64,000 bases of DNA from Lachnospiraceae bacterium (GTDB taxonomy: Bacteria > Bacillota > Clostridia > Lachnospirales > Lachnospiraceae), in NCBI GenBank assembly GCA_024696615.1, contig JAILGS010000081.1:1-64000 (forward strand), read 5' to 3'. The translations under genes and the position numbers were made by a program. Positions within the stretch are counted from its first letter, which is position 1. Every line of letters starts with the position of its first letter. This document shows positions 9,583 to 18,160 of this stretch, one piece after another. The notes beneath the pieces were generated by a model, which was not told the DNA's origin, did no database searches, and saw only the letters and a program-made list of their open reading frames with translations.

Positions 9583-10695
9583 TTAACGATAAATCTTAAC
9601 TTCGCCTTTGCGATCACCTACGGATACTCTTGGAGAATTCTCATCATCATCAGCAATTAAAACATTTAATTCCATATCTGTTTCATTGACGAAATTAACG
9701 GTTAAAGCAACCTTATCCTTCTTATCAGAACGTTCAGTACTCTGAATTAAGAAATCTAAAGTATCACCAACCTTAATGGTAGCACCCTTATCAAAATTCT
9801 TGGTAGGATACTTCTCATCACCTAACTGATAATTAACAGTATACTTACCTTCCTTACCCATAAATGTTACAGTAAGCTCGGTTTCACCATTCTCATCAAC
9901 ACTAATGGAATCCTTAGCCTTAGAATTATTTGAAGTACCCATAATGATTGCATCAAGGTCTGCACCATTAGGACTTACAACTGCACATAGGTCATAATCA
10001 GAACGAATGTACTGGAAGTTTTCCGCCATAGTCTTAGGACTAGCAACACCGCCTTCAGAACTAAAGATATTTTCTACACCACATTCCATCTCAATTGGTT
10101 CTGCCGGATTAGGAGCCGTAGCACTCTGAAGTGCAAAATACTTTAAGCCAAGAGTAGATGTAATAACTCCAGTATCTAATGAATATTCCATTTCAAGAGA
10201 TTCAATTGCAGTAGGATCACTTACGTTAGTCAGAATATCATTTAAAAATACTTTGGTATTATCGTATTCACCTTCAAATTCCAACTGGATATCTGCAGTC
10301 AAGCCTCTAAATCCTGGCATGGAGAGAAATTCATACGAATTGTCCACATTAGCATATTCCACAGAAGTAATAAAAATTTCATTCTTCTCTTCTAAATCAA
10401 CAAAGGTCTCGATGGTATCTGCCTGAGAAAAACCACCCTTACCTTCCTGATACTGATGAATAATATTCTCTCTTTCCGTTATATAATTCTGTGTATCAGT
10501 TTCATACGCTTCACGTTTTGGACGGAACACAGCTAACTCATCAATTCTTGCTTTAATCTGCTGTGTTTCGGCTTTAATTGCATTGGTCTCTTCATTTAAA
10601 GGTTTCGTACCAAAAAAGTAAGCACCAGCTGCAATTACTATTGCCAAAACAAATCCTAATAATTTGATATCTCTACTAGATGTTTCCTTATTCAT
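9583..10695 (-). CDS. PilO-like type IV pilus inner-membrane assembly protein with C-terminal extension
   Basis: 370 aa. A short cytoplasmic N-terminus precedes one membrane helix (IKLLGFVLAIVIAAGAYFFG, about residues 9-29), then a coiled coil (ETNAIKAETQQIKARIDELA), then an alpha/beta domain to about residue 195. That is the bitopic PilO layout. PilO proteins are usually about 200 aa; here about 165 further residues with a beta-rich look (ELTVTFMGKEGKYTVNYQLG) are added. It lies 13 bp after the PilM-PilN fusion gene, its expected partner in the alignment complex linking the cytoplasmic motor to the pilus. PilO assignment rests on layout and context rather than a conserved motif. Confidence 0.72.
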   Translation of the reverse strand: MNKETSSRDIKLLGFVLAIVIAAGAYFFGTKPLNEETNAIKAETQQIKARIDELAVFRPKREAYETDTQNYITERENIIHQYQEGKGGFSQADTIETFVDLEEKNEIFITSVEYANVDNSYEFLSMPGFRGLTADIQLEFEGEYDNTKVFLNDILTNVSDPTAIESLEMEYSLDTGVITSTLGLKYFALQSATAPNPAEPIEMECGVENIFSSEGGVASPKTMAENFQYIRSDYDLCAVVSPNGADLDAIIMGTSNNSKAKDSISVDENGETELTVTFMGKEGKYTVNYQLGDEKYPTKNFDKGATIKVGDTLDFLIQSTERSDKKDKVALTVNFVNETDMELNVLIADDDENSPRVSVGDRKGEVKIYR

Positions 10696-10708
10696 GCTCT
10701 AAATCCTC

Positions 10709-12430
10709 CTAATTTGCTGGTGCAGCCTGAGTTTCTTCAGTTACGCCTTCACCTGAGGAAGCTGCTTCACCGTTTTCTGCTTTGGAAACATATCCCCGAT
10801 TCTCTAACTCATCATTTTTAAGAATAATAGTACACTGGAACTCAACAATCTCTTCTTCATTCTCATCAATCACATCATCAATCGTAGAAACAAAACTAGC
10901 ATTACCATAAGCAGTAGTTAATTCTTCAGCCTGAAGAAGGAATTTAGCAACTGCAGTTTTATTCGTAGAAGTACCCTTGAAGGATACTAATCCCTCTTCT
11001 GCATTATTAAATTCAAAGCTGTTCAAACAAACACCCTGAGGAAGGATTTTTTCCATATCAGCAATAAAACTAGGAATAATATCATATTCATTTCTAGATA
11101 ACTGATAAAAATCATTCACATCATTATATGCGGTCTTGGCAGCATTAAATTCTTCCAAAACTTGTTCAATAACAACAACTCTGTCCAATTCTGCCTGTGC
11201 TTCATCACGTTCACTTGCAGCTTTGTTTCTCTGATAAAGAGGTACTACAACAAAAAATACTGCGGCAACAATACCAAGAATAGTCAAAGCATTTAAGAGA
11301 CCTGCCATTGCATCACTACTGTTACCCCCACGTGACGTCGTACTCTCCACTGCCATGGACTTAGGAGTAAATCCAATAGGATCTATAACCGCACCAATAT
11401 TGGCAATGTAGGTAGTAAGGTGAGTCTCTTCAATATAAGTCTTCTTATCAGCCGTTACACCCTTTAAGAAACTAATGGACTCAACAGGAGCATTTAAGGA
11501 ATTCTTAAATAAATCTTCCAAACCAAGAATTAATGTAGCATTACCAACAATGTATGCCTTCTCAATTGGTTTTCCACTATTACGGGATGACTGATAATCC
11601 ATAATACGCTGTACATTATTGACTAAGAACTTCATGGATTCAGTTACTTCATCCCCATCAAATTCAGGATGAACCAAAGTTTCTTTCGTAAGAATATCCA
11701 ATGCTACATCGTAACTATAGATTTTTCTCTTTTCCATAACGGCCTTAACCACCATGGTTTTACCATAAGGAACCGTACGCTGTAACTGTAAAATATCATT
11801 CTCAAATACAGAAATGATCGTAGAGTCATTTTCAATCTGAATCATTACGGAAGATTCAACATCGGACTGTGTACGAAGAATCTGTAACGTAGAATTACCA
11901 AGATAATCAATGGATGCCACCTTAAGTCCAGCTGTGGAGGCAAAATCATAATAATCCTCGATCATCTTACTTGGAACAGCAATAACAAGAAGTTTTAACT
12001 TCTTATCTTTCTTATCATCTGGATTCACAATTGTCTCCAGAACGGTATGATCAATCACATACTCTTCTATATTAACAGGGAAATAATCTGTTGCATTCGA
12101 TTTAACAAGTGCTGCTACTTTGTTAGGCTTTACAGCCGGAATAATAACTTCCTTCGTAGCAATCTTAGAAGAAGAAATGGTGAATATGGTATTGGTTGTC
12201 TGTACACCATTTCTCTGTAATGCAATCGTAAGTTCCTTCGCAATTGCATTACGATCACGAATAATACCATCACGATATGCACGCTCTGGCATGGTAATAC
12301 TAAAGAGCTTATGTACAATTAAGCCCTTATTTGTTTTTGAGAGTTCCACGCACTTAATGAACTCATTGTTGAAATTGATTGTCAAAAACCGATTTTTTTG
12401 ATTTGTTGACAGCTTTTCCTTTTTAGCCAT
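10709..12430 (-). CDS. PilM-PilN fusion, type IV pilus assembly
   Basis: 573 aa. Residues 1-350 read as PilM, the actin-like cytoplasmic ATPase-fold protein (SKIATKEVIIPAVKPNKVAA, then TVPYGKTMVVKAV and KAYIVGNATLILGLEDLF). A membrane helix follows at about 375-398 (ALTILGIVAAVFFVVVPLY). After it comes a PilN-like part: a coiled coil (AASERDEAQAELDRVVVIEQ) and a small periplasm-side domain with IIPSFIADMEKILPQGVCLNSFEF. In most bacteria PilM and PilN are separate and bind through the PilN N-terminal peptide; here one chain holds both. Start ATG 12430 follows TTAGGAGGC. The PilO-like gene follows 13 bp after the stop. Confidence 0.85.
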   Translation of the reverse strand: MAKKEKLSTNQKNRFLTINFNNEFIKCVELSKTNKGLIVHKLFSITMPERAYRDGIIRDRNAIAKELTIALQRNGVQTTNTIFTISSSKIATKEVIIPAVKPNKVAALVKSNATDYFPVNIEEYVIDHTVLETIVNPDDKKDKKLKLLVIAVPSKMIEDYYDFASTAGLKVASIDYLGNSTLQILRTQSDVESSVMIQIENDSTIISVFENDILQLQRTVPYGKTMVVKAVMEKRKIYSYDVALDILTKETLVHPEFDGDEVTESMKFLVNNVQRIMDYQSSRNSGKPIEKAYIVGNATLILGLEDLFKNSLNAPVESISFLKGVTADKKTYIEETHLTTYIANIGAVIDPIGFTPKSMAVESTTSRGGNSSDAMAGLLNALTILGIVAAVFFVVVPLYQRNKAASERDEAQAELDRVVVIEQVLEEFNAAKTAYNDVNDFYQLSRNEYDIIPSFIADMEKILPQGVCLNSFEFNNAEEGLVSFKGTSTNKTAVAKFLLQAEELTTAYGNASFVSTIDDVIDENEEEIVEFQCTIILKNDELENRGYVSKAENGEAASSGEGVTEETQAAPAN

Positions 12431-12487
12431 TATTAGCCTCCTAATTATTATTCATATTTATTGAACCCGAAGAATTATCCATTCTCG

Positions 12488-12536
12488 GTTTATCTCCCCG
12501 GTGCGAATCTCCCCTAATTCTTGGGTCGCAATAAAC
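12488..12536 (-). other. RNA-like inverted repeats in the leader of pilMN
   Basis: On the transcript strand GTTTAT and ATAAAC enclose a second helix, GCGA/TCGC, continued by CCC/GGG around AAGAATTA, with asymmetric G-rich internal loops (GGGGAGAT occurs twice). It ends about 58 nt before the pilMN start. It matches no riboswitch consensus I know. This is pairing seen by eye only. Confidence 0.4.
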
Positions 12537-12577
12537 GAACGGAGTTGAATTGTCTGCTTTTTCAGCTAATAGAATCA

Positions 12578-12702
12578 CTATGTAAGCGATTTCATGTAAA
12601 ACATAGCAAAAGCGCTTCATCCTTTCAATCAATACTGATGTACCCAGTTCCGATCACGGAAATTCAGTAAATAGTATGAACATCAGAAGCGCTTAATGCT
12701 AT
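12578..12702 (-). other. Layered structured RNA element 3' of the major pilin gene
   Basis: Three nested inverted repeats lie just after the pilA stop: an outer GAAGCGCTT/AAGCGCTTC arm extended by ATAGC/GCTAT (12603-12618 with 12686-12702), a middle CTGATGT/ACATCAG (12635-12641 with 12680-12686) and an inner TTCCG/CGGAA hairpin (12648-12661). A further stem, CTATGT/ACATAG (12578-12583 with 12601-12606), shares bases with the outer arm, so the two cannot form together. The short TTTTAC after the outer arm makes a weak terminator possible. Such an element could let pilin mRNA accumulate above the downstream assembly genes. Confidence 0.55.
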
Positions 12703-12719
12703 TAATACTTCAAGTTAAA

Positions 12720-13166
12720 TTACTTAGAAATGGTGTAAATAGTAGAACCAGCACTACTTGTAACAGTAAGAGTAAACTTACCGGTTACAGGGTTGAAAGT
12801 AATGCTCTGGGAACTACCCTTGAAGGTATTAGATGCCCAAACAACATTACTGTAACCAAGAATAGTTCTTACAGCATCAGTAAAGGTAGAACCAGAAGTA
12901 GTTACTGCAGCCTGGCTACCAGAGTCAGCGAAAGTAATTACACTTGTAATTGCGCCGGAAGCAGAAGGCTTACCAGTAGTAACATCCTGATCAGCATAAG
13001 CTGTAGCGAAAGCAGTAAGAACTGCATCACAAGCCTGCTTATCCTTAGCAACGTTAGCCTTATCAATCTGACCTAAAACTGATGGTGCAAGTACACCTAC
13101 TAAGATTGCCATAATAGCAATTACAACAATCAACTCAACTAATGAGAAACCATTATTATTCTTCAT
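12720..13166 (-). CDS. pilA: Major type IV pilin
   Basis: 148 aa, the size of a major pilin. The leader is MKNNNG with cleavage before FSLVELIVVIAIMAILVGVL; Glu is at +5 and the hydrophobic helix runs to about residue 28, then IDKANVAKDKQACDAVLTAF forms the amphipathic part of the spine. The globular part is short and rich in Ser, Thr and Ala, with a single Cys, so no disulfide loop. GGGAGG precedes ATG 13166. It lies directly after pilC and before the structured RNA element, the usual place for the most highly expressed subunit. The choice of major over minor pilin rests on size, context and the best consensus among the five pilin-like genes. Confidence 0.9.
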   Translation of the reverse strand: MKNNNGFSLVELIVVIAIMAILVGVLAPSVLGQIDKANVAKDKQACDAVLTAFATAYADQDVTTGKPSASGAITSVITFADSGSQAAVTTSGSTFTDAVRTILGYSNVVWASNTFKGSSQSITFNPVTGKFTLTVTSSAGSTIYTISK

Positions 13167-13234
13167 ATTATATAACTTCCTCCCTTAAAGAAAATATATT
13201 ATTATTAATCAATTGACGGGTACAGCCAATTGGA

Positions 13235-14452
13235 TTAACCGATGTTGTCGTACAGCGAAATCATTGGTGTATAGATCGCAAGTACTACGACTAATACTAC
13301 GCCGGCCATTACTAAGGTAATAGCCGGTTCCAACACTGCAGTTAACTGCTGTGTTGCATTCTCCACTTCTTCATCATAATAATCTGCACAGGACTCTAAC
13401 ATCTGTTCCAGATTACCGGTTTCCTCACCGATGCCAACCATATGTACGATCATTGGTGGGAATAACTGAGTTCTTAAAAGTTCTGTATTTAATGCGGAAC
13501 CAAGAGAAACATTATCTCTTACATCCAATAACGCATCCTTATAAATTACATTGTCCATGGTCTTAGAACAAATATCCAAAGCATCCATCATGGACATACC
13601 GGCCATTAACAATGTCTGTAAGGTCTGAGCAAATCTTGCACAAGCGGTCTTAACAACCAGATTCTTCATAACAGGAATTCGAAGTTGAGCACCTGCGATC
13701 TGATATTTACCTGTTTCCGTATGAGAATATAATTTCCATGCAACTACAATAATTACAACAATGGCAATTAACACATACCAACGATGGGTAACGAATTCAC
13801 TTGCACCAATTAACAGACGAGTCATAATTGGAAGCTGCACATTCATGGATGCAAACATATCCACGAAGGTTGGCATTACAAATGCTAAAATTGCAATTAC
13901 AACGAGAATCAATACAATAATCAAAATAATCGGATAGGTTAACGCCTTCTTAACCAAACTGGTTAATCGATTATCTTTTTCAAACTGAATAGCCATTCGA
14001 CTAATTGCAATTTCCAAAGAACCGGAAGCTTCACCAGCCTCCACCATGCTGATAAACAATCGGCTAAATACATCCGGATTTCTGGAAAATGCTGCGGATA
14101 AAGTATCACCCTTTTCAACACAATCCTTCGTTTCTTTTAAGCATTCCTGAAGTCTTACATTCTCTGTCTGTTCAGCCAACATATCCAAAGCCTGTACAAT
14201 ACTTACACCGGCATTCAAAATACTTACGAACTGCCGACAAAATACGCAAAGGTCTCTTGATTTTACTTTCTTCTTTCGCTGTAAAAAAGGAATCTCAATC
14301 TCCTTGTCCAGCGCTCCAGCTTCATTAATATCAACGATCATACCACCCTTGGCTTTGATCATCTGTCTTGCTTCTTCGATATCAACTGCATTGATATTTG
14401 CTTTTTCTTCTCTGCCATCCGGCATTAAAGCACGATAATTAAATGTAGCCAT
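13235..14452 (-). CDS. pilC: Type IV pilus inner-membrane platform protein PilC
   Basis: 405 aa from the revised start ATG 14452 (MATFNYRALMPDG), chosen because GGGAG lies 5 nt upstream; the track start is a GTG five codons earlier. Two T2SSF domains are visible: residues about 65-190 (RDLCVFCRQFVSILNAGVSI ... FSRLFISMVEAGEASGSLE) and about 265-390 (CARFAQTLQTLLMAGMSMMD ... MVGIGEETGNLEQML). Membrane helices follow each (ALTYPIILIIVLILVVIAIL; WYVLIAIVVIIVVAW; LEPAITLVMAGVVLVVVLAI). PilC couples the motor ATPases to pilin insertion. It is the first gene after the operon promoter; no pilB or pilT flanks it, unlike the common pilB-pilT-pilC order. Confidence 0.93.
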   Translation of the reverse strand: MATFNYRALMPDGREEKANINAVDIEEARQMIKAKGGMIVDINEAGALDKEIEIPFLQRKKKVKSRDLCVFCRQFVSILNAGVSIVQALDMLAEQTENVRLQECLKETKDCVEKGDTLSAAFSRNPDVFSRLFISMVEAGEASGSLEIAISRMAIQFEKDNRLTSLVKKALTYPIILIIVLILVVIAILAFVMPTFVDMFASMNVQLPIMTRLLIGASEFVTHRWYVLIAIVVIIVVAWKLYSHTETGKYQIAGAQLRIPVMKNLVVKTACARFAQTLQTLLMAGMSMMDALDICSKTMDNVIYKDALLDVRDNVSLGSALNTELLRTQLFPPMIVHMVGIGEETGNLEQMLESCADYYDEEVENATQQLTAVLEPAITLVMAGVVLVVVLAIYTPMISLYDNIG

Positions 14453-14514
14453 CTCTTCTCCCATCACTTAATTTAATAATTTAACGTCATCATTAAATCA
14501 AAATTTACTTCTAT

Positions 14515-14543
14515 ATAATATCATAGTTTTTTTTATTTGTAAA
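14515..14543 (-). promoter_or_regulatory. SigA-type promoter of the type IV pilus operon
   Basis: TTTACA and TATTAT are separated by exactly 17 nt on the minus strand, about 60 nt before the pilC start, in an AT-rich stretch. No other gene could use it. I saw no cyclic-di-GMP riboswitch consensus in the leader. Confidence 0.65.
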
Positions 14544-14561
14544 TTTTTTTTAAACAAATAA

Positions 14562-16427
14562 TTAATCAATTTGAATCACATAGGAAAGTCGTCCAAAAAT
14601 CTCCGTATATCCCACATAATCAAACGTATTTCCGATATGATGTTGTTTAAAAAATTCCCGGTATTCTTTCATATAATGATCCTGTACAGCGGTAGAATAA
14701 TAATCATAACTCTCTTTCTGAAACTGTACCAATTCCTCATCATTCAAAGTATACTCCGTAGTATTATCGTCAGAATCATTCATTTTATCCTCATTTTTCC
14801 TCTCATCGGATTCGATCATTAAATCAATTGCTCTGGGAACTGGCAATAATAAATATGCTTCCTCCGAATGAAATGAGGATAACTTCTCTTCAGAACCAAG
14901 TAACCCCTTCGGGGTTGTCGGATATATTTGATTACTGTCCATCAGATAAACACTCATAAAATCTAATAAAAATGGTTCTGCATAAACCGTAATATAATCC
15001 GCCCCTTTAGGAAGATCCCCTAATGACATGGCATCCACTCCAATAAGATTCTTCTTCGGAAAATAGAATCCCTTATTTCCGCAGTTCAGTGAATAACTTA
15101 TAAACACGAAAGTCGTAATACTGATCAAAAGTGTTGAAATATATGTACTATATTTTTTTTCTTCCAACTTTAACAAGTTCATAAGAATATGAAAGAATCC
15201 TTTAATAAGCATCATTCCAAGAAGAATTACATAAGGATATAGAAGAAAAACATATCGCACCGTATAAATTCCCATACTTGTAGGATAAGAGGTTCGCACC
15301 GTAATGAAATGATAGAATGGAATGACAATGCCAAGGACAAAGAAAAAATAGTTTCGTTCCGTAAAGAGCAGCTTTACATTCCGCCAGATCCAGTTCCATA
15401 TCCTTTCGTATAATTTTATCTTTTTTATTTCTTTCCGAAATACGATATTGATCGGAATCAAGATCACCGCTAAAATCAATATCGCTTCCGTGAGATAAAT
15501 CTGAAGTCCCCATGGATAGATGGGAAGATCAATATCTGCAATCGCCAGTAAAGAGGCCCGTAATAAATACTTGCATTCCAGTACAAATCCCATGGTCTGA
15601 TCCATCTTATCATTCACTGCAGTCACTTCAGCAAATACATATGGATGTACGATAAGAAAAAGTACAACTGCCATAAGCTGGGCAATCCCATAAGAACACA
15701 TAAGTTTCCATTTTTTCTGAAAAAGATAGTAAAAACAGAAGCATGCAGAGATGAGGCCTTCAAAAACCAGAAAATACATCTGGGTTAATCCCCCCAGAAG
15801 CGTAATCAATCCGATCATCGGAATCAAACGATGCTTTCCCTGTAGTAGTTTCACATGAAGATAAGAACTAATTGTACCAAAAGCAGTCACCAGCGCATAC
15901 ATCCGAATATAGATAAAGGTATCAATTCCCCACATACAAAATGCATAACTTACACATACTGCTAAAGCAAATGTTTTTTGTCTGGTTAATTCCCATACCA
16001 ATAAATATAAAAAAATCATAGTAAGCACGGCGGCAACTAAATTAATGGAGAATGCGTACCACCAGGAAAATTTACCAACAAAAAAAGAACAGATGGTATG
16101 TAAGATCATAAAATAAAGAGGGGCCTGAATATCAGTTTCATTCTTAACAATATATCCATAATGAAATTGTTCTTCTTCGTTACAAGTAAGATAGTCCCTC
16201 ATAAAGGAACCCGTTAACCATACATCTTGATTTTGTAATGCATAATTATTACGTCCACCAATACTCAGATAAGTTCCCGTGGAACTATTCGCTGAAGCAT
16301 AAGAATACACTTCATCCGAATGAAAAGACTCTTTTTTCTCCCAAAAAACATAATTCAAAGTTACCAATTGAATTAAGATGATTATTACAAGTAGCAACTC
16401 ATACTTATTTTTCTTTATCCATTCCAT
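14562..16427 (-). CDS. GT-C-type polytopic glycosyltransferase (PMT/ArnT-like)
   Basis: 621 aa with roughly eleven or more membrane helices. After the first helix the loop contains SFHSDEVYSYAS, the acidic pair expected in the first loop of lipid-phosphate-sugar-dependent GT-C enzymes, and TDIQAPLYFMILH resembles the second conserved loop of the PMT/ArnT superfamily. A soluble C-terminal domain covers about residues 460-621. It is the last gene of the glycan cassette, which also encodes a GtrB-like GT2 that could make its polyprenyl-phosphate-sugar donor. The acceptor is unknown; the adjacent pilus operon makes pilin or surface protein a possibility, not a conclusion. Confidence 0.7.
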   Translation of the reverse strand: MEWIKKNKYELLLVIIILIQLVTLNYVFWEKKESFHSDEVYSYASANSSTGTYLSIGGRNNYALQNQDVWLTGSFMRDYLTCNEEEQFHYGYIVKNETDIQAPLYFMILHTICSFFVGKFSWWYAFSINLVAAVLTMIFLYLLVWELTRQKTFALAVCVSYAFCMWGIDTFIYIRMYALVTAFGTISSYLHVKLLQGKHRLIPMIGLITLLGGLTQMYFLVFEGLISACFCFYYLFQKKWKLMCSYGIAQLMAVVLFLIVHPYVFAEVTAVNDKMDQTMGFVLECKYLLRASLLAIADIDLPIYPWGLQIYLTEAILILAVILIPINIVFRKEIKKIKLYERIWNWIWRNVKLLFTERNYFFFVLGIVIPFYHFITVRTSYPTSMGIYTVRYVFLLYPYVILLGMMLIKGFFHILMNLLKLEEKKYSTYISTLLISITTFVFISYSLNCGNKGFYFPKKNLIGVDAMSLGDLPKGADYITVYAEPFLLDFMSVYLMDSNQIYPTTPKGLLGSEEKLSSFHSEEAYLLLPVPRAIDLMIESDERKNEDKMNDSDDNTTEYTLNDEELVQFQKESYDYYSTAVQDHYMKEYREFFKQHHIGNTFDYVGYTEIFGRLSYVIQID

Positions 16428-16442
16428 CCTTTTAGTTCCTCT

Positions 16443-17333
16443 TTAATCATTCCTTACTCTTAACACGCCCCTTCTAAGGTATGGAGAGGCATAATTCATA
16501 TCGTAATAATATAACATATAGCCCGGAGTAGTCTCCACCTGATAGGAAGCGAATTCTTTGGTAAAATAATCATGATGCCAATCACAATGATACGTACAAA
16601 GTGCCAGACAAAACTTTTGATTCTGCTCCAAAATCTGTTTCATGCCTTCATAAATCAATGGTTCAGATCCTTCAGCATCTACCTTAATAAATAATTTTTC
16701 CTGCTCTAGATGATATTCTTTCACAAATTCATCCAAAGATATATATTGCTCATTATTAATGTTACTTACAAACTTTGGAATAATCGTTATTTTATCCTGA
16801 TATGGTGCAAAGGTATACTTCATTGCGTCAATCCAATCCTGGTCACATTCAAAAATATACGCATGCTTACACTGTTCAATATATTCCAAAGAGAAAATAC
16901 CTTCTGCACCACCAACATCCACAATGATACAATCCTTCTCGGGAACGAAAGAATCTGTACAGTAACGATGTGGGGAATGTACATCCTGTTCCATGCAAAG
17001 ATTACTATAATATCGTTTTGCTCGAAACGCGGACTGATACTTACTTTTTAAAAATAATTTTTTCCCATGATGCATTACATAATATAAATTATTCTCTTTC
17101 GCAACAGAGACTCCCTCCATATGATATTGATTTTTAAATTCATATGGAAATACAGTCATTGGATTTTGTTGTAAATATGTCAAAATCTCCTTTTTTTCCA
17201 AATCACCAGGATCTTCCTCAAGTGATTTCATTATTTTTTTCTTTATCCATCTAGCTTTCAATTCACACCAAATAAATTCTAAATCGTTCGTCGCTAAACG
17301 AATATTATCATGAATTAATCTCTGATCTTCCAT
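16443..17333 (-). CDS. FkbM-family SAM-dependent methyltransferase
   Basis: 296 aa. The SAM-binding glycine motif is CIIVDVGGAEGIFSLEYIEQ, followed by an acidic strand end in AYIFECDQDW. The FkbM hallmark ISLDEFVKEYHLEQEKLFIKVDAEGSEPLIYEGM is present. About 145 residues before the domain are helical and charged. FkbM enzymes methylate hydroxyl groups of sugars or polyketides; in this cassette a sugar of the surface glycan is the likely substrate. It is separated by 8 bp from the preceding glycosyltransferase. Confidence 0.85.
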   Translation of the reverse strand: MEDQRLIHDNIRLATNDLEFIWCELKARWIKKKIMKSLEEDPGDLEKKEILTYLQQNPMTVFPYEFKNQYHMEGVSVAKENNLYYVMHHGKKLFLKSKYQSAFRAKRYYSNLCMEQDVHSPHRYCTDSFVPEKDCIIVDVGGAEGIFSLEYIEQCKHAYIFECDQDWIDAMKYTFAPYQDKITIIPKFVSNINNEQYISLDEFVKEYHLEQEKLFIKVDAEGSEPLIYEGMKQILEQNQKFCLALCTYHCDWHHDYFTKEFASYQVETTPGYMLYYYDMNYASPYLRRGVLRVRND

Positions 17334-17341
17334 AAAACCCC

Positions 17342-18142
17342 TTATTCCCCTTCGTTATAAATAGTATATGCCTTCGTATAAAACTTCATAAGGATTCGTA
17401 CAATCCAATCCGGCCAAAATTTTTGAAACATGGCAACATCATCCAACTCTCTTTTATGATTTTTTATAAAATCACTCGACGTTGCTTCCTCACTAATTCG
17501 ATAATATACTAATGGAGCATCAAAGTACGCAAATTGCCCTTTGATATCTCCTAATTTTAAAAAAGTATCCCAATCGATATTATAACAAAGTTCCGATGTA
17601 AAGAAATGCTCTCCCAATCGTTCTTTATTATATGACACCGTCGGACAACATATGGAATTTCCCAAAGCAAGGATATGCTTCTTCCACCAGGTACTTCCGG
17701 ATAAAATACGACTCTTTAATGGACTTCTTAAAAAATGCCTGATTCTACAATTGGCATTGCCCTCAACAACACGATTTCCAATGTAAGGCCGATAATCCGT
17801 TGTAAATGCAATCGCATCCTTATACTTTTCTAATGCTTTCATCAGTGAGCGTACATAGTCCGGAGAATACACATCATCCTGATGCGCCACCGTTACCCAT
17901 TGGGTCTTAGCACAGTCATATGCATAATTCCAATCTTCTTTAATATTAGGCTGCCCATTCCGTATATACAATGGAATATTGTATTGCTTCGCTAAATTAT
18001 GAAGGAAGTCTGAAGGGGTGGACGTTGTCATGATGACATCCCCCAACCAATGCTGGTTCATAATCGAACGTATACATTCTTCAAGGTAGGGTGATTCTTG
18101 ATATGCACAAATAGCAAATGTATGATTCACATTCTTCTTCAT
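17342..18142 (-). CDS. GT2-family glycosyltransferase
   Basis: 266 aa with a GT-A fold start (FAICAYQESPYLEECIRSIMNQ), and WVTVAHQDDVYSPDYVRSLM in the position of the metal-binding DxD motif (QDD). Trp- and Tyr-rich acceptor-side segments follow. There are no membrane helices. GAGG and GAGGG precede ATG 18142. It lies between a GtrB-like enzyme and the FkbM methyltransferase, so it probably adds a sugar to a lipid-linked or surface glycan. Substrate unknown. Confidence 0.85.
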   Translation of the reverse strand: MKKNVNHTFAICAYQESPYLEECIRSIMNQHWLGDVIMTTSTPSDFLHNLAKQYNIPLYIRNGQPNIKEDWNYAYDCAKTQWVTVAHQDDVYSPDYVRSLMKALEKYKDAIAFTTDYRPYIGNRVVEGNANCRIRHFLRSPLKSRILSGSTWWKKHILALGNSICCPTVSYNKERLGEHFFTSELCYNIDWDTFLKLGDIKGQFAYFDAPLVYYRISEEATSSDFIKNHKRELDDVAMFQKFWPDWIVRILMKFYTKAYTIYNEGE

Positions 18143-18160
18143 AACCCTCGTTACTTCCTC

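Noticed and set aside
12441-12632. 63-aa minus-strand ORF between pilA and pilMN
   Set aside because: It needs a TTG start with no ribosome site, has no recognisable features, and its DNA is better explained by inverted repeats.
12430-14560. Cyclic-di-GMP riboswitch controlling the pilus genes
   Set aside because: I looked in the pilC and pilA leaders and the pilA-pilM gap for the class I and II conserved cores and did not find them.
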